Source of the DNA: Pseudomonadota bacterium
Lineage (GTDB): Bacteria > Pseudomonadota > Gammaproteobacteria > Burkholderiales > Rhodocyclaceae
Direction of reading: 5' to 3'
Assembly (NCBI GenBank): GCA_018240785.1
Contig: JAFEFC010000011.1
Coordinates: forward strand, 455,775-519,774
Length of the DNA: 64,000 bases
A model generated the notes under the pieces. It was not told where the DNA came from, did no database searches, and saw nothing but the letters and a program-made list of their open reading frames with translations. Positions within the stretch are counted from its first letter, which is position 1. Every line of letters starts with the position of its first letter. Shown piece by piece: positions 1 to 8,076 of the stretch. The position numbers were made by a program, and so were the translations under genes.

Positions 1-152
1 GCGCCAACCGCCAGTTGACCATTCCCGAGATGAACGCGCTGCTGCGCGACATGGAAGCCACCGAGCGCGCCGACCAGTGCAACCACGGCCGCCCGACCTG
101 GACCCAGCTCACCATGGCCGACCTCGACCGCTTCTTCATGCGCGGACAGTAG
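1..152 (+). CDS. mutL: DNA mismatch repair protein MutL, C-terminal end only
   Basis: Only the last 49 codons lie inside the window, read from base 3 to the TAG at 150-152. MutL is the ATP-driven matchmaker that links MutS mismatch recognition to strand incision. The visible tail corresponds to the end of the C-terminal dimerisation/endonuclease domain and carries the family signature CNHGRPTW about 20 residues before the stop. In many betaproteobacteria mutL is followed directly by miaA; here miaA begins 2.7 kb further on, after two minus-strand genes and a long non-coding stretch. The first downstream element is a REP-like unit at 182-205. The tail motif makes the identification firm, but nothing can be said about the rest of the protein. 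Confidence 0.9.
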   Translation, partial: ANRQLTIPEMNALLRDMEATERADQCNHGRPTWTQLTMADLDRFFMRGQ

Positions 153-181
153 ATCCCGCCCGCCTGGGCCCGCTCCGCCCC

Positions 182-205
182 GCGTGGGAGCGGACCGGGG
201 CGTGA
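182..205. repeat. Single REP-like unit after mutL
   Basis: This 24-bp stretch reads GTGGGAGCGGACC followed by a CGTGAT end. It matches one arm of the paired elements at 34386-34457 and 53908-53978, whose arms share a GTGGGAGCGG core and a CGCGAT or CACGAT end. It lies 30 bp after the mutL stop and before the convergent DUF4124 gene. I read it as one unit of a REP-like extragenic repeat family; no function is visible. Confidence 0.5.
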
Positions 206-247
206 TTTCCCACCATCTCCACCACATCGGCCGCCCTTGCGGCCGGG

Positions 248-913
248 TCAATCATCCGCCTGGCGCGCGGGCAGTCGGCGCTCGGGCTGGCGCGGCGCCT
301 GCAACGATCGATCCGGATTGATCGGCAACACCGGCTTGGGCATCCCGCCCAGAGCCGGCTCGGTCGGCCCCTGGCGCGGCGGACGCTCGGCCGCACGGTA
401 ACCGTCGCCATCGTGGCGAGGCCAATGCCCGTCGCGCGGCGGACGCGGCGGGTGGAAGGTGCGCGGCGGAACGACGATGTATCCGGTGCTACGGGGGTTT
501 CCTTCGTCGTCGCAGGGCTCGCGAAAGCGCGCCTCGCACTCCGCCCGCGCCTTTTCGCGCGCACGGAGCGCTTGTTCCTGTGCGTCGCGCTCGTCTGCCA
601 CCCGCTCCTCGGCCTCCCGCCGCAAACGCTTTTCCTGCTCGAGCGCCGACTCCAGCCGCTCGATGCGACGCGTGGTGTCGGCCGCCTCGGCTGGGCGGGC
701 AGGCGCCGCCGGCACCACCGTGACGCCGCCACGCTCCAGCATTTCGGCCTTGACGCCGGGCGGCGGCTGGCTGCCGTAATTCACGCGTCCATCGCGGTCC
801 ACCCAGCGATAGATCGCGTCGCCGGCCAGTGCGGGGGCACAAAGGGCCAGCCCCCAGGCCACCAGCGCTGGCAATGCCCGTCTCGATACCGGAAGGCGCC
901 TCATCCACTGCAT
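248..913 (-). CDS. DUF4124 domain-containing protein, exported
   Basis: A 221-residue protein is read from ATG at 913; a longer frame runs upstream, but its first 43 residues look like translated intergenic DNA. Residues about 5-30 form a signal peptide (two arginines, then a hydrophobic core ending ALAG). A DUF4124 segment follows (IYRWVDRDGRVNYGSQPP), a short beta-rich module common in exported proteobacterial proteins and of unknown function. Next comes a charged heptad-rich stretch of about 60 residues that should form a coiled coil, and a tail rich in Pro, Arg and His. An internal ATG at 904 is an equally possible start. The protein probably sits in the periplasm or envelope. It faces mutL convergently and its upstream side is the non-coding region described separately. 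Confidence 0.7.
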   Translation of the reverse strand: MQWMRRLPVSRRALPALVAWGLALCAPALAGDAIYRWVDRDGRVNYGSQPPPGVKAEMLERGGVTVVPAAPARPAEAADTTRRIERLESALEQEKRLRREAEERVADERDAQEQALRAREKARAECEARFREPCDDEGNPRSTGYIVVPPRTFHPPRPPRDGHWPRHDGDGYRAAERPPRQGPTEPALGGMPKPVLPINPDRSLQAPRQPERRLPARQADD

Positions 914-996
914 GTCACGCTCCACGCGTGCGTTCGGACCGGATGATGATACCGCCGCGTCCCGCCGCCCCGCACCCGTCGTGCCGCGGGGCGGCT

Positions 997-1093
997 CGTT
1001 TTCCCCAGGCGCCGTGAATGAAGCCCGGGATAAGCTGTGCACAAGTGCCGCAAATCATTCACTGGAAAGGCGAATCGGGCGCTGCCTCCAAAT
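997..1093 (+). repeat. Diverged direct repeat, copy A
   Basis: Starting from a shared CGTTTTCCCC, this 97-bp stretch aligns without gaps to 1651-1747. By hand count 66 of 97 positions are identical. The best-kept parts are the first ten bases, a GGGATAAGCTGTG segment carrying a DnaA-box-like 9-mer (1036-1044), and the closing AAAGGCG and GGGC segments. It lies just upstream of the DUF4124 gene. Confidence 0.6.
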
Positions 1094-1110
1094 CGGGCAA
1101 CGCGGCCGGT

Positions 1111-1143
1111 CATTGCGTGGGCGCGGACCGCGCCCACGCAATG
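1111..1143. repeat. Perfect 33-bp palindrome (16-bp arms, 1-nt centre)
   Basis: Arms 1111-1126 and 1128-1143 are exact reverse complements around a single A at 1127. The half sequence GCGTGGGCGCGGACC resembles the REP-like units elsewhere in the window (GCGTGGGAGCGGACC), so this may be a symmetric member of that family. There is no T-run, so a terminator is unlikely. A protein-binding palindrome is the alternative. Confidence 0.6.
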
Positions 1144-1161
1144 ATGCAAGCACAAAAGCAA

Positions 1162-1190
1162 GAAGCCCATGTTGGCTGGACATGGGCTTC
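1162..1190 (-). terminator. Hairpin followed by T-rich tract on the minus strand
   Basis: Arms 1162-1172 and 1180-1190 are perfect 11-bp complements around a 7-nt loop. Read on the minus strand the hairpin is followed by TTGCTTTTGTGC; on the plus strand the tract is weaker. No annotated minus-strand gene ends here, so it could close a short untranslated transcript coming from about 1200-1780. Such a transcript is inferred only from the hairpin. Confidence 0.35.
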
Positions 1191-1443
1191 GCGAATCTTT
1201 GGCCCCGGCGCTTCAGACCAAGGCAATCGGCAGTTTGCCGTTCGGGTACTACGCGGTCATCTCTTCGAACTGCGGCGGACTTTCAACCATTCAGCCTCCA
1301 GTTGGGTTGTTGCCGGGAGGCCCGACCAAACTTCCGTCAGGCTTCAATTTCAGATTACTCCTCTGACCGGAAAAGTCCACTGCATCAAGGGACTTCCTCC
1401 ATAGAATCAACATCTCCCAAACTGCTCGCGCCATTGCCTGCAT

Positions 1444-1466
1444 TTATCCACGGACCCTGTGGATAA
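1444..1466. promoter_or_regulatory. Inverted pair of DnaA-box-like sites
   Basis: TTATCCACG (1444-1452) faces TGTGGATAA (1458-1466), whose reverse complement TTATCCACA is a perfect DnaA box. The two 9-mers form an imperfect palindrome with a 5-nt centre. Boxes of this type bind DnaA at origins, in the dnaA promoter and at titration or reactivation sites. The role here is unknown. Confidence 0.5.
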
Positions 1467-1650
1467 GCTTGGGAGTAGCCCTTGAGCAGGCTCCGCAAGG
1501 TGCTGATGCGTAATGTCTTCACAACGACTGCCTGTTTTTTGCGCAGCCGCTGGGGATGTGCGGCGTGCAGCTCGCCCTTTGCGGCATCACACCCCAGGCC
1601 ACTCGCCCGTCGCGCCGTCATACTTCGCCGCCAGGATGTGGATGGATCCA

Positions 1651-1747
1651 CGTTTTCCCCAACCGACGTGAACACCCCCCGGGAAAAGCTGTGGAAAACA
1701 GTGGCAAGTGGATGATCCGAAAGGCGGGCCGGGCACCGCCTCAATTT
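1651..1747 (+). repeat. Diverged direct repeat, copy B
   Basis: This is the second copy of the 97-bp sequence at 997-1093, in the same orientation and 654 bp away. It carries TTTTCCACA on the minus strand at 1690-1698, which fits the DnaA-box consensus TTWTNCACA, in the position where copy A has a one-mismatch version. It ends close to the 3' end of the ligase gene. An old local duplication is the simplest reading. Confidence 0.6.
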
Positions 1748-1784
1748 TGTGCAGGACGTCACGGCGTGGCATGAGGCTTGCGCT

Positions 1785-2699
1785 TCAAGGCAGTACGCGC
1801 TCGCGAAGGAAGCGCGGAAAGCGCGGCAGCCCCTGCCCCGTCAGTTCCCGATAGCGGTAGGTGACCATTGCACCGATCTGCGGCGGGTTGCGCCGTGCCG
1901 AATCGCTGAGTCCGGAACCGATGCGAAAGCGCCGCCCATCGAGCGATTCAACCAGCAGCGCTCCAACGCTGCCGGTGAGTCTTCCCTTGCCGGGCACATG
2001 CGCAACGACGCGCGCCTCCGCATCGAGCCAGGGCGTGAGCTTGCGCAGCGCATCGCTACGCCCGGGCGACCAGGCCGCGTCGGCGCGGTGCAGCATCAGG
2101 CCCTCGCCGCCCGCTGCGACGGTCGCGGCCATGCGCCGGGCCAATTCGGTGCGATCGTGTACGCGAAACTGCGCCACTGCCTGCAGCCAGGGCGCGCGCT
2201 TCCGCTCCTCGGCAATGAGGACGTCGATGCGCTGCACGCGCTCGGTGAAGGTGCCGGCATCCCCCGGCAGGTCGAAGATCATGTAGCGCACCTTGCGCCA
2301 CTGCGCATCATCGGGTACGTCGCGGCGCACGATGCCGGACAGCGCCTCGAACTGCCCGCGGCCCAGCCACAGCTCGCCATCGAGCGGCCGCGCCGGCAGG
2401 GCTGCCACGAACCAGGCCGGCGCCGGAATCACCAGCCCGCTGCGGAATCGCAAGCGCCTGCCGTCCCAGTGCGCGCGCACGCCGTCGAGCTTTTCGCTGA
2501 CCCAGTACCGCGCCGGATCGAGCGTATCGTCCCAGCGCTGCGCCAGCATGAGCGCCAGCGCGGCATCCGCCGCCACATCGTGTACGGCGGTCGTGCCATC
2601 GACGGACGTGGCCGAACCGACACCGAAGGAAAGCGCCGAAAGCAGCGTTGCAGCGAGCAGGCGCGGCGCGAGCGTGGGGATGCGATGGGACATGTTCAT
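1785..2699 (-). CDS. ligE: Exported ATP-dependent DNA ligase, LigE type
   Basis: A 304-residue protein with an N-terminal signal peptide (hydrophobic core about residues 11-31) and then a minimal ATP-dependent ligase. The nucleotidyltransferase motif I is EKLDGVRA with the adenylated lysine at residue 70. Motif III is MIFDLPG, motif IV is EGLMLHR and motif V lies in LRKLTPWLDAEARVV. A short OB-fold domain completes the length expected for LigE-type (Haemophilus-like) enzymes, which lack extra DNA-binding domains. Such ligases seal nicks in duplex DNA, are predicted to be periplasmic, and have been linked to handling of incoming DNA in competent species. An alternative start lies two codons downstream. 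It sits between mutL and miaA on the opposite strand, which suggests later insertion into an older gene pair. Confidence 0.85.
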   Translation of the reverse strand: MNMSHRIPTLAPRLLAATLLSALSFGVGSATSVDGTTAVHDVAADAALALMLAQRWDDTLDPARYWVSEKLDGVRAHWDGRRLRFRSGLVIPAPAWFVAALPARPLDGELWLGRGQFEALSGIVRRDVPDDAQWRKVRYMIFDLPGDAGTFTERVQRIDVLIAEERKRAPWLQAVAQFRVHDRTELARRMAATVAAGGEGLMLHRADAAWSPGRSDALRKLTPWLDAEARVVAHVPGKGRLTGSVGALLVESLDGRRFRIGSGLSDSARRNPPQIGAMVTYRYRELTGQGLPRFPRFLRERVLP

Positions 2700-2864
2700 C
2701 AGCCTCGATCAGGAAGACGAACAGCATAAATGCTTTTTGCATAGTCTGTGCGATTTGCCGCATGAGCTGAATGGAAGCCCGCAGGCGCCCGGCCCGCGTC
2801 GGCCTTTGCGCCCACGCGCCGCGCCGGCGGATAATGCCGGCCTCGCCTGCCCCTCCGCCCCACC

Positions 2865-3857
2865 GTGTCCGCTTCTGTCCCCGCTTCTGCCCCCCCTCCC
2901 TGCGAAGACATCGGCCTGCCGCCCGCCCTGCTGCTGCTCGGCCCCACTGCCAGTGGCAAGACCGCATCTGCGCTGGCGCTGGCGCGCGAGCTGCCGGTGG
3001 AGATCGTCAGCGTCGATTCGGCGCTGGTGTATCGCGACATGGACATCGGCACGGCGAAACCCAGCGCGGAGGAGCTGGCAAGCTGCCCGCATCACCTGAT
3101 CGACATCGTCTCGCCGGAAGAGGCGTATTCCGCTGCCCGCTTCCGCGCCGACGCCGTGCGGCTGATGGCCGAGATCACTGCGCGCGGCCGTATCCCGTTG
3201 CTGGCGGGCGGCACCATGCTGTATTTCAAGGCCTTGCGCGACGGCCTGTCTGATCTGCCCGCGGCCCACGCCGACCTGCGCCGCGCCATCGACGCAGACG
3301 CTGCCGCGCGTGGCTGGCCGGCGCTGCATGCCGAACTGGCCGCGCTCGACCCCGCCGCGGCGGCGCGCCTGGAGCCGACCGACGCGCAGCGCATCCAGCG
3401 CGCCCTGGAGATCGTGCGCGTCACCGGCCGGCCGCTGGCCGACAGCTACGCCAGGAAGGAAGACGACGCGCTGCCGTGCCGGCTGCTGCCGATCGCGCTG
3501 GCGCCGTCAGATCGCAGCGTGCTGCACGCGCGCATCGCGCAGCGCTTCGACGCCATGCTCGCCGCCGGCCTGGTGGAGGAACTGCGCGGGTTGCGTGCGA
3601 AATACCGGCTCGAGCCGGGCATGCCGTCGATGCGCTGCGTGGGCTACCGACAGGCCTGGGAATTCCTCGACGGCCAGATCGACCGTGACACGCTGCGCTT
3701 CAAGGGCATCGCCGCCACCCGCCAGCTCGCCAAGCGCCAGCTCACCTGGCAGCGCCAGTTCCGCGAAACCTGGCCGCAACTGGTGGAGATCGACTGCCTG
3801 CGCCCAGACCTGCCGGCGGCGGTGCGCGACGCAGCGCTGCGGGCGCTCGCAGCATGA
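2865..3857 (+). CDS. miaA: tRNA dimethylallyltransferase MiaA
   Basis: A 330-residue enzyme that transfers a dimethylallyl group to N6 of A37 in tRNAs reading UNN codons, the first step towards ms2i6A. The P-loop GPTASGKT is at residues 26-33. [17 protein letters not shown] carries the conserved aspartate and the substrate loop, and [15 protein letters not shown] is typical of the C-terminal half. The start used is GTG at 2865; no closer start leaves the P-loop intact with a normal leader. The N-terminus is about 15 residues longer than in E. coli and rich in Ala and Pro. It is divergent from the ligase gene, with 165 bp between, and followed at 128 bp by a DUF1415 gene after a REP-like unit. 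Confidence 0.95.
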   Translation: MSASVPASAPPPCEDIGLPPALLLLGPTASGKTASALALARELPVEIVSVDSALVYRDMDIGTAKPSAEELASCPHHLIDIVSPEEAYSAARFRADAVRLMAEITARGRIPLLAGGTMLYFKALRDGLSDLPAAHADLRRAIDADAAARGWPALHAELAALDPAAAARLEPTDAQRIQRALEIVRVTGRPLADSYARKEDDALPCRLLPIALAPSDRSVLHARIAQRFDAMLAAGLVEELRGLRAKYRLEPGMPSMRCVGYRQAWEFLDGQIDRDTLRFKGIAATRQLAKRQLTWQRQFRETWPQLVEIDCLRPDLPAAVRDAALRALAA

Positions 3858-3938
3858 CCCGGTTCTGGCAGACGGCAACGCTGCGATCGCCAGCGCTCGT
3901 CGTGCCAGGCGAGACCGCATCACTTGCTGACGGCCCTG

Positions 3939-3964
3939 TCGCGGCCAGCTCCGCTCCTACACGA
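3939..3964. repeat. Single REP-like unit after miaA
   Basis: TCGCGGCCAGCTCCGCTCCT followed by ACACGA matches the left arm of the paired elements at 34386-34457 and 53908-53978, which share TCGCGG, CCGCTCC and a closing ACACG or ACGG. It sits in the 128-bp gap between miaA and the DUF1415 gene. No second arm is obvious. Confidence 0.45.
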
Positions 3965-3985
3965 ACCCGCAAAGGAAACTGATTC

Positions 3986-4531
3986 ATGGACGAACAGATC
4001 ATCGACGACGTGCGCACCTGGCTCGACGACGTCGTCATCGGCCTCAATCTCTGCCCGTTCGCCGCCAAGCCGCGCAACGAGAACCGCGTGCGCATCGTCG
4101 TCAGCCATGCGCAGACCGCTGAAGGGCTGCTCGACGACCTGCAGCGCGAACTCGAGCACCTCGCCGACACGCCGGCCGCCGAACTGGAAACCACCCTGCT
4201 GGCGATCCCCGACATGCTCGAAGATTTCGCCGACTATAACGACTTCCTCGACGCGGTGGATCTGTGGCTGGAGCAGTTCGGCTGGGAAGGCGAACTGCAG
4301 GTGGCGAGTTTCCATCCGCACTACCAGTTCGCCGACACCGAACCCGACGACGCCGGAAACCTCACCAACCGCTCACCCTGGCCGTTGCTGCACATCATCC
4401 GCGAGGAGAGCCTGGAGAAGATCATCGCGCACTATCCCGATGTCGATGGCATCCCCGGGCGCAATGTCCGGCGCATGGAAGCACTGACTGCCGAGGAGCG
4501 CAGGCGCTTGTTCCCTTACCTGTTCGGCTGA
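3986..4531 (+). CDS. DUF1415 family protein
   Basis: A 181-residue protein of the DUF1415 family, widespread in beta- and gammaproteobacteria and without an established function. Recognisable parts are the N-terminal WLDDVVIGLNLCPFAAKP, the central LEQFGWEGELQVASFHPHYQF segment (shortened here) and the NRSPWPLLHIIREES segment. It has no signal peptide or membrane segment, so it is probably cytosolic. The start ATG at 3986 is supported by AAAGGA 11 bases upstream. It follows miaA on the same strand and precedes the DUF465 gene by about 100 bp, which allows co-transcription. The conserved Cys in LNLCPFA and several His and Asp residues leave an enzymatic role possible, but nothing in the sequence fixes one. 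Confidence 0.85.
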   Translation: MDEQIIDDVRTWLDDVVIGLNLCPFAAKPRNENRVRIVVSHAQTAEGLLDDLQRELEHLADTPAAELETTLLAIPDMLEDFADYNDFLDAVDLWLEQFGWEGELQVASFHPHYQFADTEPDDAGNLTNRSPWPLLHIIREESLEKIIAHYPDVDGIPGRNVRRMEALTAEERRRLFPYLFG

Positions 4532-4632
4532 TGCTCGCGGTGGCGGCTGGCGCCGCATCCAGCCGAGGAGTAAAGTGGTGGCGAAAGTTCAGGTTCGGGT
4601 TTCTTCCTTAACCGCCTCGCCGGAGTGTGCCT

Positions 4633-4857
4633 ATGTTCCCTGAGTACCGCGACCTGATTACCCAGCTCAAGACCAACGACCGTCACTTCCTGCAACTGTT
4701 CGACCGCCACAACGCGCTCGACCAGCAGATCAAGAACATCGAATCCCATGTCGAGCACGCCAGGCACGAAGAAGTGGAAGTGATGAAGAAAGAGAAGCTG
4801 CTGCTGAAGGATCAGATGTACGCGATCCTGAAGAAGTCGCAGGTGGCCGCGACGTAA
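4633..4857 (+). CDS. YdcH family protein (DUF465)
   Basis: A small, highly charged helical protein of 74 residues, typical of the DUF465/YdcH family of short proteobacterial proteins with unknown role. It is almost entirely predicted helix: an N-terminal FPEYRDLITQLKTNDRHFL, a heptad-like middle and a Lys/Glu-rich end. An in-frame GTG lies two codons upstream, but ATG at 4633 is preferred because GGAG ends 7 bases before it. A hairpin terminator follows the stop, so the transcript ends here. It is probably cytosolic and may act through a helical hairpin or coiled coil; this is inferred from composition only. Confidence 0.85.
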   Translation: MFPEYRDLITQLKTNDRHFLQLFDRHNALDQQIKNIESHVEHARHEEVEVMKKEKLLLKDQMYAILKKSQVAAT

Positions 4858-4899
4858 GCAGCTTCGCATGCAGTGCGGCCTCGGCGCCGCAACGAGCCC

Positions 4900-4944
4900 A
4901 GCCCCGCCCCCGGATCCTGTCCGAGCGCGGGGCTTCGCTTTTGT
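4900..4944 (+). terminator. Rho-independent terminator after the DUF465 gene
   Basis: The 8-bp arms AGCCCCGC (4900-4907) and GCGGGGCT (4927-4934) are perfect complements, followed on the plus strand by TCGCTTTTGTT. It lies between the DUF465 gene and the convergent RND transporter gene. The T-tract is interrupted, so termination may be moderate. Confidence 0.55.
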
Positions 4945-4990
4945 TGCGGGTGTTGCTCTTGTTCTGGGCGCGGCGTGAACCACCGCCGGC

Positions 4991-7900
4991 TCAGGCCGAC
5001 ACCGCGGACGGCTCGGCGTCGTCGATGGCCTCGCGCTCACGGCGTGCCAGCAGCGTGTACACCGTCGGCACCACGAACAGCGTAAAGAACGTGCCCAGCA
5101 GCAGGCCACCGACGATGACCCAGCCGATCTGCTGCCGGCTTTCGGCTCCTGCGCCGGTGGCGAGGGCAAGCGGAACCGAGCCCAGCACCATCGCGCCGGT
5201 GGTCATCAGGATCGGGCGCAGCCGCAGCACGGCCGCTTCGACCACCGCATCGCGCAAGGCGCCGCCGCCATCGCGCAACTGATTGGCGAACTCCACGATC
5301 AGGATGCCGTGCTTGGTGATCAGACCCACCAGCGTCACGAGGCCGATCTGGCTATACACGTTGAGCGTGCCGCCGGTCAGCCGCAGCGCAAGCAGCGCGC
5401 CGGCCATGCTCAGCGGCACGGTGAGCATGATGATGAAGGGGTCGCGGAAGCTCTCGAACTGCGCCGCCAGCACCAGGTAGATGAAGGCGAGCGCGAGCAC
5501 GAAGGCCAGCGCCAGGCTGGAGGAGCTTGTCCTGAACTCGCGCGACTGGCCGTCGTAATCCGTGCCGTAGCCCGGCGGCAGGATGCGCGCCGAGGTGTCC
5601 TCCATCCACTTCAGTGCCTCGCCCAGCGCATAGCCCGGCGCCAGGTTGGCCGAGATCGTCACCGCGCGGCGCTGGCCGAAGTGGTTCAGCTCGCGTGGCG
5701 CGACCGACTCATGCACTTTCACCAGGCTGGCGAGCGGCACCATCTGCCCGCTCTTCGAACGCACGAAGATGTCGTGGATGTCGCGCGGCCCCACTCGGCT
5801 GTCGGCCGCCACCTGCACGACCACGTCGTACTGCTCGGCCTCCTGCTTGTAGCGCGTCACCTGGCGGCCGCCGAGCATGGTCTCCAGCGTGCGCCCGATC
5901 ACGTCCACCGGCACACCGAGGTCGGCGGCACGGTCGCGATCCACGTCCACCGCGAGCTCGGGCAAGGTCAGCTTGAGGTCGGTGTCCGGCGACAGGAAAC
6001 CCGGGTTGCGGCGCATCTCGTCCAGCATGCGCTCGGTGAGACGCGCGAGCTCGTCGTATGACTCCGACGTGGTGATGACGAAGCTCACCGGACGCGAGCG
6101 CGGATTCTGGCCGAAGGAGGCCGGCTGCACCGGGAAGGCGTTCACGCCCGGGATGGCGCGCAGCCTGGGCTGCAATTCAGCGGCAATCTCGCTCGCCTTG
6201 CGGCTGCGTTGCTTCCAGTCCTTGAAGCCGACGAAGGAGATGCCCTGCGACACCGTCGGGTTGCCGGCGATCACCAGGTAGCGGTCAACTTCGGGCAAGG
6301 CGGCGTAGATGTCCTCGATCTCCTTCGCATAGCGCCCGAGATAGTCGATCGTCGCGCCTTCCGGGCCGCTGAAGATGCCGATCACCCGACCACGGTCCTC
6401 CAGCGGCGCCAGCTCGGACTTGAGCTGGCCAAGCAGCACTGCCGCAGTTGCCGCGACGGCGACGAAAGCCAGCATCACCAGCCAGCGCGCATTCAACGCG
6501 CGCTGCAGTACCGCGCGGTAGCCTTCGGTCAGCCAGGTGAGGAAACGCTCGATGCCGTTGTAGATCGGGCCATGCCTGGGCTCGTGGCGCAGCAGCTTCG
6601 AGCACATCATCGGCGACAGCGTCAGCGCGACGAAGCCCGACACGATCACCGCGCCCGCCAGCGTCAATGCGAACTCGGTAAACAGCTTGCCGGTGCGCCC
6701 AGTCATGAAGGCGACCGGCGCGTACACCGCGGCGAGCGTGATCGTCATCGCCACCACCGCGAAGCCGATCTCCTTCGCGCCCTTGAACGCGGCGGCGAGC
6801 GGCGGCATGCCTTCCTCGACGTGGCGGTAGATGTTCTCCAGCACCACGATCGCGTCATCCACCACCAGGCCGATCGCCAGCACCAGCGCCAGCAGCGTCA
6901 GCGTGTTGATGGAGAAGCCGAAGGCGAACATCAGCGTGAACGCGCCCACCAGCGACACCGGGATCGTCACCAGCGGGATCAGCATCGCGCGCCAGTTGCG
7001 CAGGAAGAACAGGCACACCACCGCGACCAGGATCACCGCCTCCCAGATCGTGGAGAACACTGAGGCGATCGAGCGGTCGATGAACACCGTGGTGTCGTTG
7101 GCGATCGCCATCGTCATGCCTTCGGGCAACTCGGCCTGCAGGCGCGGCATCATGTCGTCGAGGGCACGCTTGACGTCGAGCGGATTGGCGGTCGATTGCT
7201 TGACCAGACCGATCGACACCGCCGGCTTGCCCATGAAGCGCGCCGCCGTGCGCTCGTCCTGCGCCGCGACCTCGACCCGACCGATGTCGCGGATGCGCAC
7301 CGGATAGCCGTCGGGCGTGGCCGGCTGGCGCACGACGATCGCCTCGAACGCCGCCGGCTCGGCCAGGTCGGTGCGTGCCACCACCGCGAACTCGCGCTTC
7401 TCGCTTTCGATGCGGCCGGCGGGCAGTTCCACGTTCTGGCGGCGGATCGCATCCTCGACGTCCTGCGCGGTGAGCTTGAAGGCGGCGAGGCGGTCGCGGT
7501 CCAGCCAGATCCGCATCGAGTAGCGGCGCTCGCCGAACAGGCGGGCATCGGCCGCCCCCGGCAGTGTCTGCATGCGCGGCTTGACGACGCGGTTGGCGAA
7601 GTCGCTGATCTCGAGCGGGCTGTGCCGGTCAGAGAAGAACGCCACCCAGATGATGGGGTTGGCGTCGGCCTCCACCTTGGCGATCACCGGCTCGTCGATG
7701 TCGTTGGGCAGACGCTTGCGCACGCGCGAGACACGGTCGCGCACGTCGGCGGCGGCGCTGTCGGCACTGCGCTCGATGCGGAAACGCACGGTGATCTGGC
7801 TGCGCTCCTGGCGGCTGATCGACGACAGCACGTCCACGCCCTCGATGCCGGCGAGGGAATCCTCCAGCGGCTTCGTGACCTGCGATTCGATGATCTCGGC

Positions 7901-8065
7901 GCTGGCACCGGTATAGGTAGTGTCCACCGTCACCACCGGCTCGTCGATGTTCGGATATTCGCGCACCGTCAGGCGCGAGAACGCCATCAGCCCGACCAGC
8001 AGCACCAGCAGCGACAGCACCGTGGCAAACACCGGACGCTTGATGCAGATCTCGGACAGCACCAT
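4991..8065 (-). CDS. RND-type multidrug efflux permease (HAE1 family)
   Basis: A 1024-residue inner-membrane proton antiporter of the hydrophobe/amphiphile RND family, which with an adaptor and an outer-membrane channel expels drugs, detergents or other amphiphiles. It begins MVLSEICIKRPVFATVLS, the usual N-terminal transmembrane helix, and has the two large periplasmic loops. The proton-relay aspartates lie in GLVVDDAIVVLEN (Asp403, Asp404). It lacks the CusA-type methionine pattern, so metal export is unlikely. The adaptor gene is 11 bp upstream on the same strand, so the two form an operon. No outer-membrane factor gene is adjacent, so the channel must be encoded elsewhere. The substrate cannot be told from sequence. 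Confidence 0.93.
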   Translation of the reverse strand: MVLSEICIKRPVFATVLSLLVLLVGLMAFSRLTVREYPNIDEPVVTVDTTYTGASAEIIESQVTKPLEDSLAGIEGVDVLSSISRQERSQITVRFRIERSADSAAADVRDRVSRVRKRLPNDIDEPVIAKVEADANPIIWVAFFSDRHSPLEISDFANRVVKPRMQTLPGAADARLFGERRYSMRIWLDRDRLAAFKLTAQDVEDAIRRQNVELPAGRIESEKREFAVVARTDLAEPAAFEAIVVRQPATPDGYPVRIRDIGRVEVAAQDERTAARFMGKPAVSIGLVKQSTANPLDVKRALDDMMPRLQAELPEGMTMAIANDTTVFIDRSIASVFSTIWEAVILVAVVCLFFLRNWRAMLIPLVTIPVSLVGAFTLMFAFGFSINTLTLLALVLAIGLVVDDAIVVLENIYRHVEEGMPPLAAAFKGAKEIGFAVVAMTITLAAVYAPVAFMTGRTGKLFTEFALTLAGAVIVSGFVALTLSPMMCSKLLRHEPRHGPIYNGIERFLTWLTEGYRAVLQRALNARWLVMLAFVAVAATAAVLLGQLKSELAPLEDRGRVIGIFSGPEGATIDYLGRYAKEIEDIYAALPEVDRYLVIAGNPTVSQGISFVGFKDWKQRSRKASEIAAELQPRLRAIPGVNAFPVQPASFGQNPRSRPVSFVITTSESYDELARLTERMLDEMRRNPGFLSPDTDLKLTLPELAVDVDRDRAADLGVPVDVIGRTLETMLGGRQVTRYKQEAEQYDVVVQVAADSRVGPRDIHDIFVRSKSGQMVPLASLVKVHESVAPRELNHFGQRRAVTISANLAPGYALGEALKWMEDTSARILPPGYGTDYDGQSREFRTSSSSLALAFVLALAFIYLVLAAQFESFRDPFIIMLTVPLSMAGALLALRLTGGTLNVYSQIGLVTLVGLITKHGILIVEFANQLRDGGGALRDAVVEAAVLRLRPILMTTGAMVLGSVPLALATGAGAESRQQIGWVIVGGLLLGTFFTLFVVPTVYTLLARREREAIDDAEPSAVSA

Positions 8066-8076
8066 GACCTGTTCCC

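Larger units (their letters stand above)
914..1784. other. Non-coding region with DnaA-box-like sites and diverged direct repeats
   Basis: About 870 bp without a credible gene: the short open frames on both strands have no recognisable product and no usable ribosome site. The region holds two gapless diverged copies of a 97-bp sequence (997-1093 and 1651-1747), a perfect 33-bp palindrome (1111-1143), an 11-bp stem hairpin (1162-1190) and several DnaA-box-like 9-mers: 1036-1044 (one mismatch), 1444-1452 (one mismatch), 1458-1466 (perfect TTATCCACA on the minus strand) and 1690-1698 (TTTTCCACA on the minus strand). The stretch from about 1190 to 1560 looks less GC-rich than its surroundings. 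The make-up recalls a DnaA-binding locus, but no dnaA, dnaN or parAB gene is near, so a chromosomal origin is not indicated. Confidence 0.55.

Noticed and set aside
1385-1762. 125-codon open frame in the DnaA-box region, minus strand
   Set aside because: No recognised product, unusual composition and no Shine-Dalgarno; it runs across repeat copy B and the DnaA-box pair, which look like non-coding sequence.
914-1784. Main chromosomal replication origin
   Set aside because: DnaA-box-like sites are present but there are too few, no dnaA, dnaN, gyrB or parAB gene is nearby and there is no clear AT-rich unwinding element.
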